This document shows positions 5,868-6,914 of a stretch of 6,914 bases of DNA, piece by piece. The DNA is taken from contig WALA01000044.1 of assembly GCA_015523085.1 (NCBI GenBank), positions 1-6,914 on the forward strand. The letters run 5' to 3'. Source of the DNA: Candidatus Aenigmatarchaeota archaeon (GTDB lineage: Archaea; Aenigmatarchaeota; Aenigmatarchaeia; GW2011-AR5; WALA01). Every line of letters starts with the position of its first letter. Position 1 is the stretch's first letter. The translations under genes and the position numbers were made by a program. Under the pieces are notes generated by a model. That model was given only the letters and a program-made list of their open reading frames with translations. It was not told the DNA's origin and made no database searches.

Positions 5868-6914
5868 AGTAGACGGTATTGAAATTCCCGATGCGCTCAT
5901 GGAAAAGTTCGATAAGTACTGCAACGACCACGGCATCACGGGCGATAAGCGCGACCGAATGCTGAAGGAATACGCCAAGTTCGTTCAAAGAAGCAGGTAC
6001 GAGCCAGGCGAGGCTGTTGGCGTTATCGCCGCGCAGAGCATATCCGAACCTGCAACTCAAATGACCATGCGTTCATACACCATGGCATCGACAGTCGGAC
6101 GTCTCTCGAAAGTCACGCTCGGATTGCCACGACTCATTGAGATATTCGACGCAAGAAAGACGTTTGAAAGGAAGATGCGCATATACCCGAAGAAAGAGTA
6201 CAACAACAAGGAAAGCGTTTTGGAAATAGCGAAGGAAATCGTTGAAAGAAAGATATCCGATGCCATAGAAAAGTCAGCTATAGACATTCTTGAGCTCCGT
6301 CTTGAATTGAAATTGAAGAGCGAGTACGATCCGGAGCAGATAAAGACACTTCTCGAAAAGAAGATAAAGAAGATAGAAGTTGAGACGCACGGTCACACGA
6401 TTTACGTCATTCCAGAAAAAAACGACATTAAGGACCTCAGGGAGCTCAAGCTCAAGATACTCGACATCAACGTCGGCGGGATAAAAGGCATCGAAGAAGC
6501 CGGCGTGTTCCAGGATGAAAACGGCGATTGGGTTATAGAGACGTACGGCTCGAACTTGAAGAAGATACTCGAGCACGACAAGATAGACCACACGCGAGTT
6601 TACACGAACGACATATACGAGGTTGAGAAAACTCTTGGCATCGAAGCCGCGAGAAATGTCATAGCGATGGAAGCGAAGAACACGCTGGACAAACAGGGTC
6701 TTGACGTTGACGTGCGTCACATACTGATGGCCGCAGACACGATGACAGCCGATGGCAAGGTCAAGTCGGTGGGGCGTTACGGAGTTTCCGGGTCAAAGGG
6801 TTCCGTTCTCGCTCGCGCAAACTTCGAAGAGACAATAAAGCACTTGACGCGCGCTGCGTTCCGCGGAGAAGTCGATCCATTGGAAAGCATAGTGGAGAAC
6901 GTGATGATAGGAAA
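5860..6914 (+). CDS. rpoA2: DNA-directed RNA polymerase subunit A'' (C-terminal part of Rpb1/beta'), 3' end cut by window
   Basis: A'' completes the largest subunit and supplies the trigger loop, the jaw and the last part of the clamp. The frame stays open for 351 codons to the window edge, so the protein is partial; its last visible residues (VENVMIG) match the family's near-terminal VENVIVG, so I expect only some 20-35 residues are missing. Landmarks: EPGEAVGVIAAQS at 48-60, the trigger-loop segment from QMTM at 67-70 to about 86, TLGLPRLIEIFDARK at 86-100, a charged jaw region at about 105-240, YTNDIYEVEKTLGIEAARN near 260, and LDVDVRHILMAADTMTADG followed by GRYGVSGSKGSVLARANFEET. The usual MRTFH of the trigger loop reads MRSYT, putting T74 where the catalytic His is expected. 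The loop to VTLG is two residues longer than usual, and QSIGEP reads QSISEP. The start overlaps the rpoA1 stop by eight bases and has its own Shine-Dalgarno at 5849-5854. Confidence 0.97.
   Translation, partial: MIEVDGIEIPDALMEKFDKYCNDHGITGDKRDRMLKEYAKFVQRSRYEPGEAVGVIAAQSISEPATQMTMRSYTMASTVGRLSKVTLGLPRLIEIFDARKTFERKMRIYPKKEYNNKESVLEIAKEIVERKISDAIEKSAIDILELRLELKLKSEYDPEQIKTLLEKKIKKIEVETHGHTIYVIPEKNDIKDLRELKLKILDINVGGIKGIEEAGVFQDENGDWVIETYGSNLKKILEHDKIDHTRVYTNDIYEVEKTLGIEAARNVIAMEAKNTLDKQGLDVDVRHILMAADTMTADGKVKSVGRYGVSGSKGSVLARANFEETIKHLTRAAFRGEVDPLESIVENVMIG

Noticed and set aside
3330..6914. Intein or intron in rpoA1/rpoA2, known from some archaea at these genes
   Set aside because: Active-site motifs run on without interruption and no intein blocks (N-terminal Cys/Ser splice motif, C-terminal His-Asn) or oversized insertions are seen.
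5860..6914. Pseudogene status of rpoA2 because the catalytic trigger-loop His is missing
   Set aside because: The frame is intact for all 351 visible codons, the flanking motifs are conserved, and the rest of the core enzyme is complete, so a functional but divergent subunit is far more likely.

Overview
The window lies inside an archaeal RNA polymerase operon read entirely on the + strand. It holds, in order: the last 11 codons and stop of what is very probably rpoH (1-38), a complete single-chain rpoB (44-3319), a complete rpoA1 encoding A' (3330-5867), and a 3'-truncated rpoA2 encoding A'' (5860 to the window edge). The large subunit split into A' and A'', the rpoH-rpoB-rpoA1-rpoA2 order, and the GGTG-type Shine-Dalgarno sequences all point to Archaea. 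No intergenic gap exceeds 10 bases, and I see no promoter, terminator, RNA gene, repeat array, mobile element, intein or frameshift.

The undivided B subunit argues against methanogens and haloarchaea, where rpoB is usually split into B'' and B'. The unusual catalytic-centre sequences suggest a deep-branching or DPANN-type archaeon. That placement is inference; sequence reading alone cannot fix the lineage. Base composition is about half G+C, Ile is mostly ATA, and this style looks the same across all genes, so nothing suggests recent transfer.

Together the three large subunits form the catalytic core of RNA polymerase. B supplies the protrusion, lobe, fork, hybrid-binding and anchor modules. 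A' supplies the clamp, the NADFDGD metal site, the funnel and the bridge helix. A'' supplies the trigger loop and jaw. The metal-binding aspartates, the two catalytic-pocket lysines of B and all zinc-site cysteines that I expect are present.

The most interesting signal is in the moving parts of the active site. The trigger loop in A'' has Thr where almost all multisubunit RNA polymerases have the catalytic His, and it is two residues longer than usual. The bridge helix in A' has lost its double-glycine hinge and has Arg in place of a nearly invariant Ala next to the nucleotide site. The loop leading to the bridge helix and a fork-region Lys in B are also changed. The surrounding motifs are well conserved and the frames are open, so this looks like coordinated divergence of a working enzyme rather than decay.
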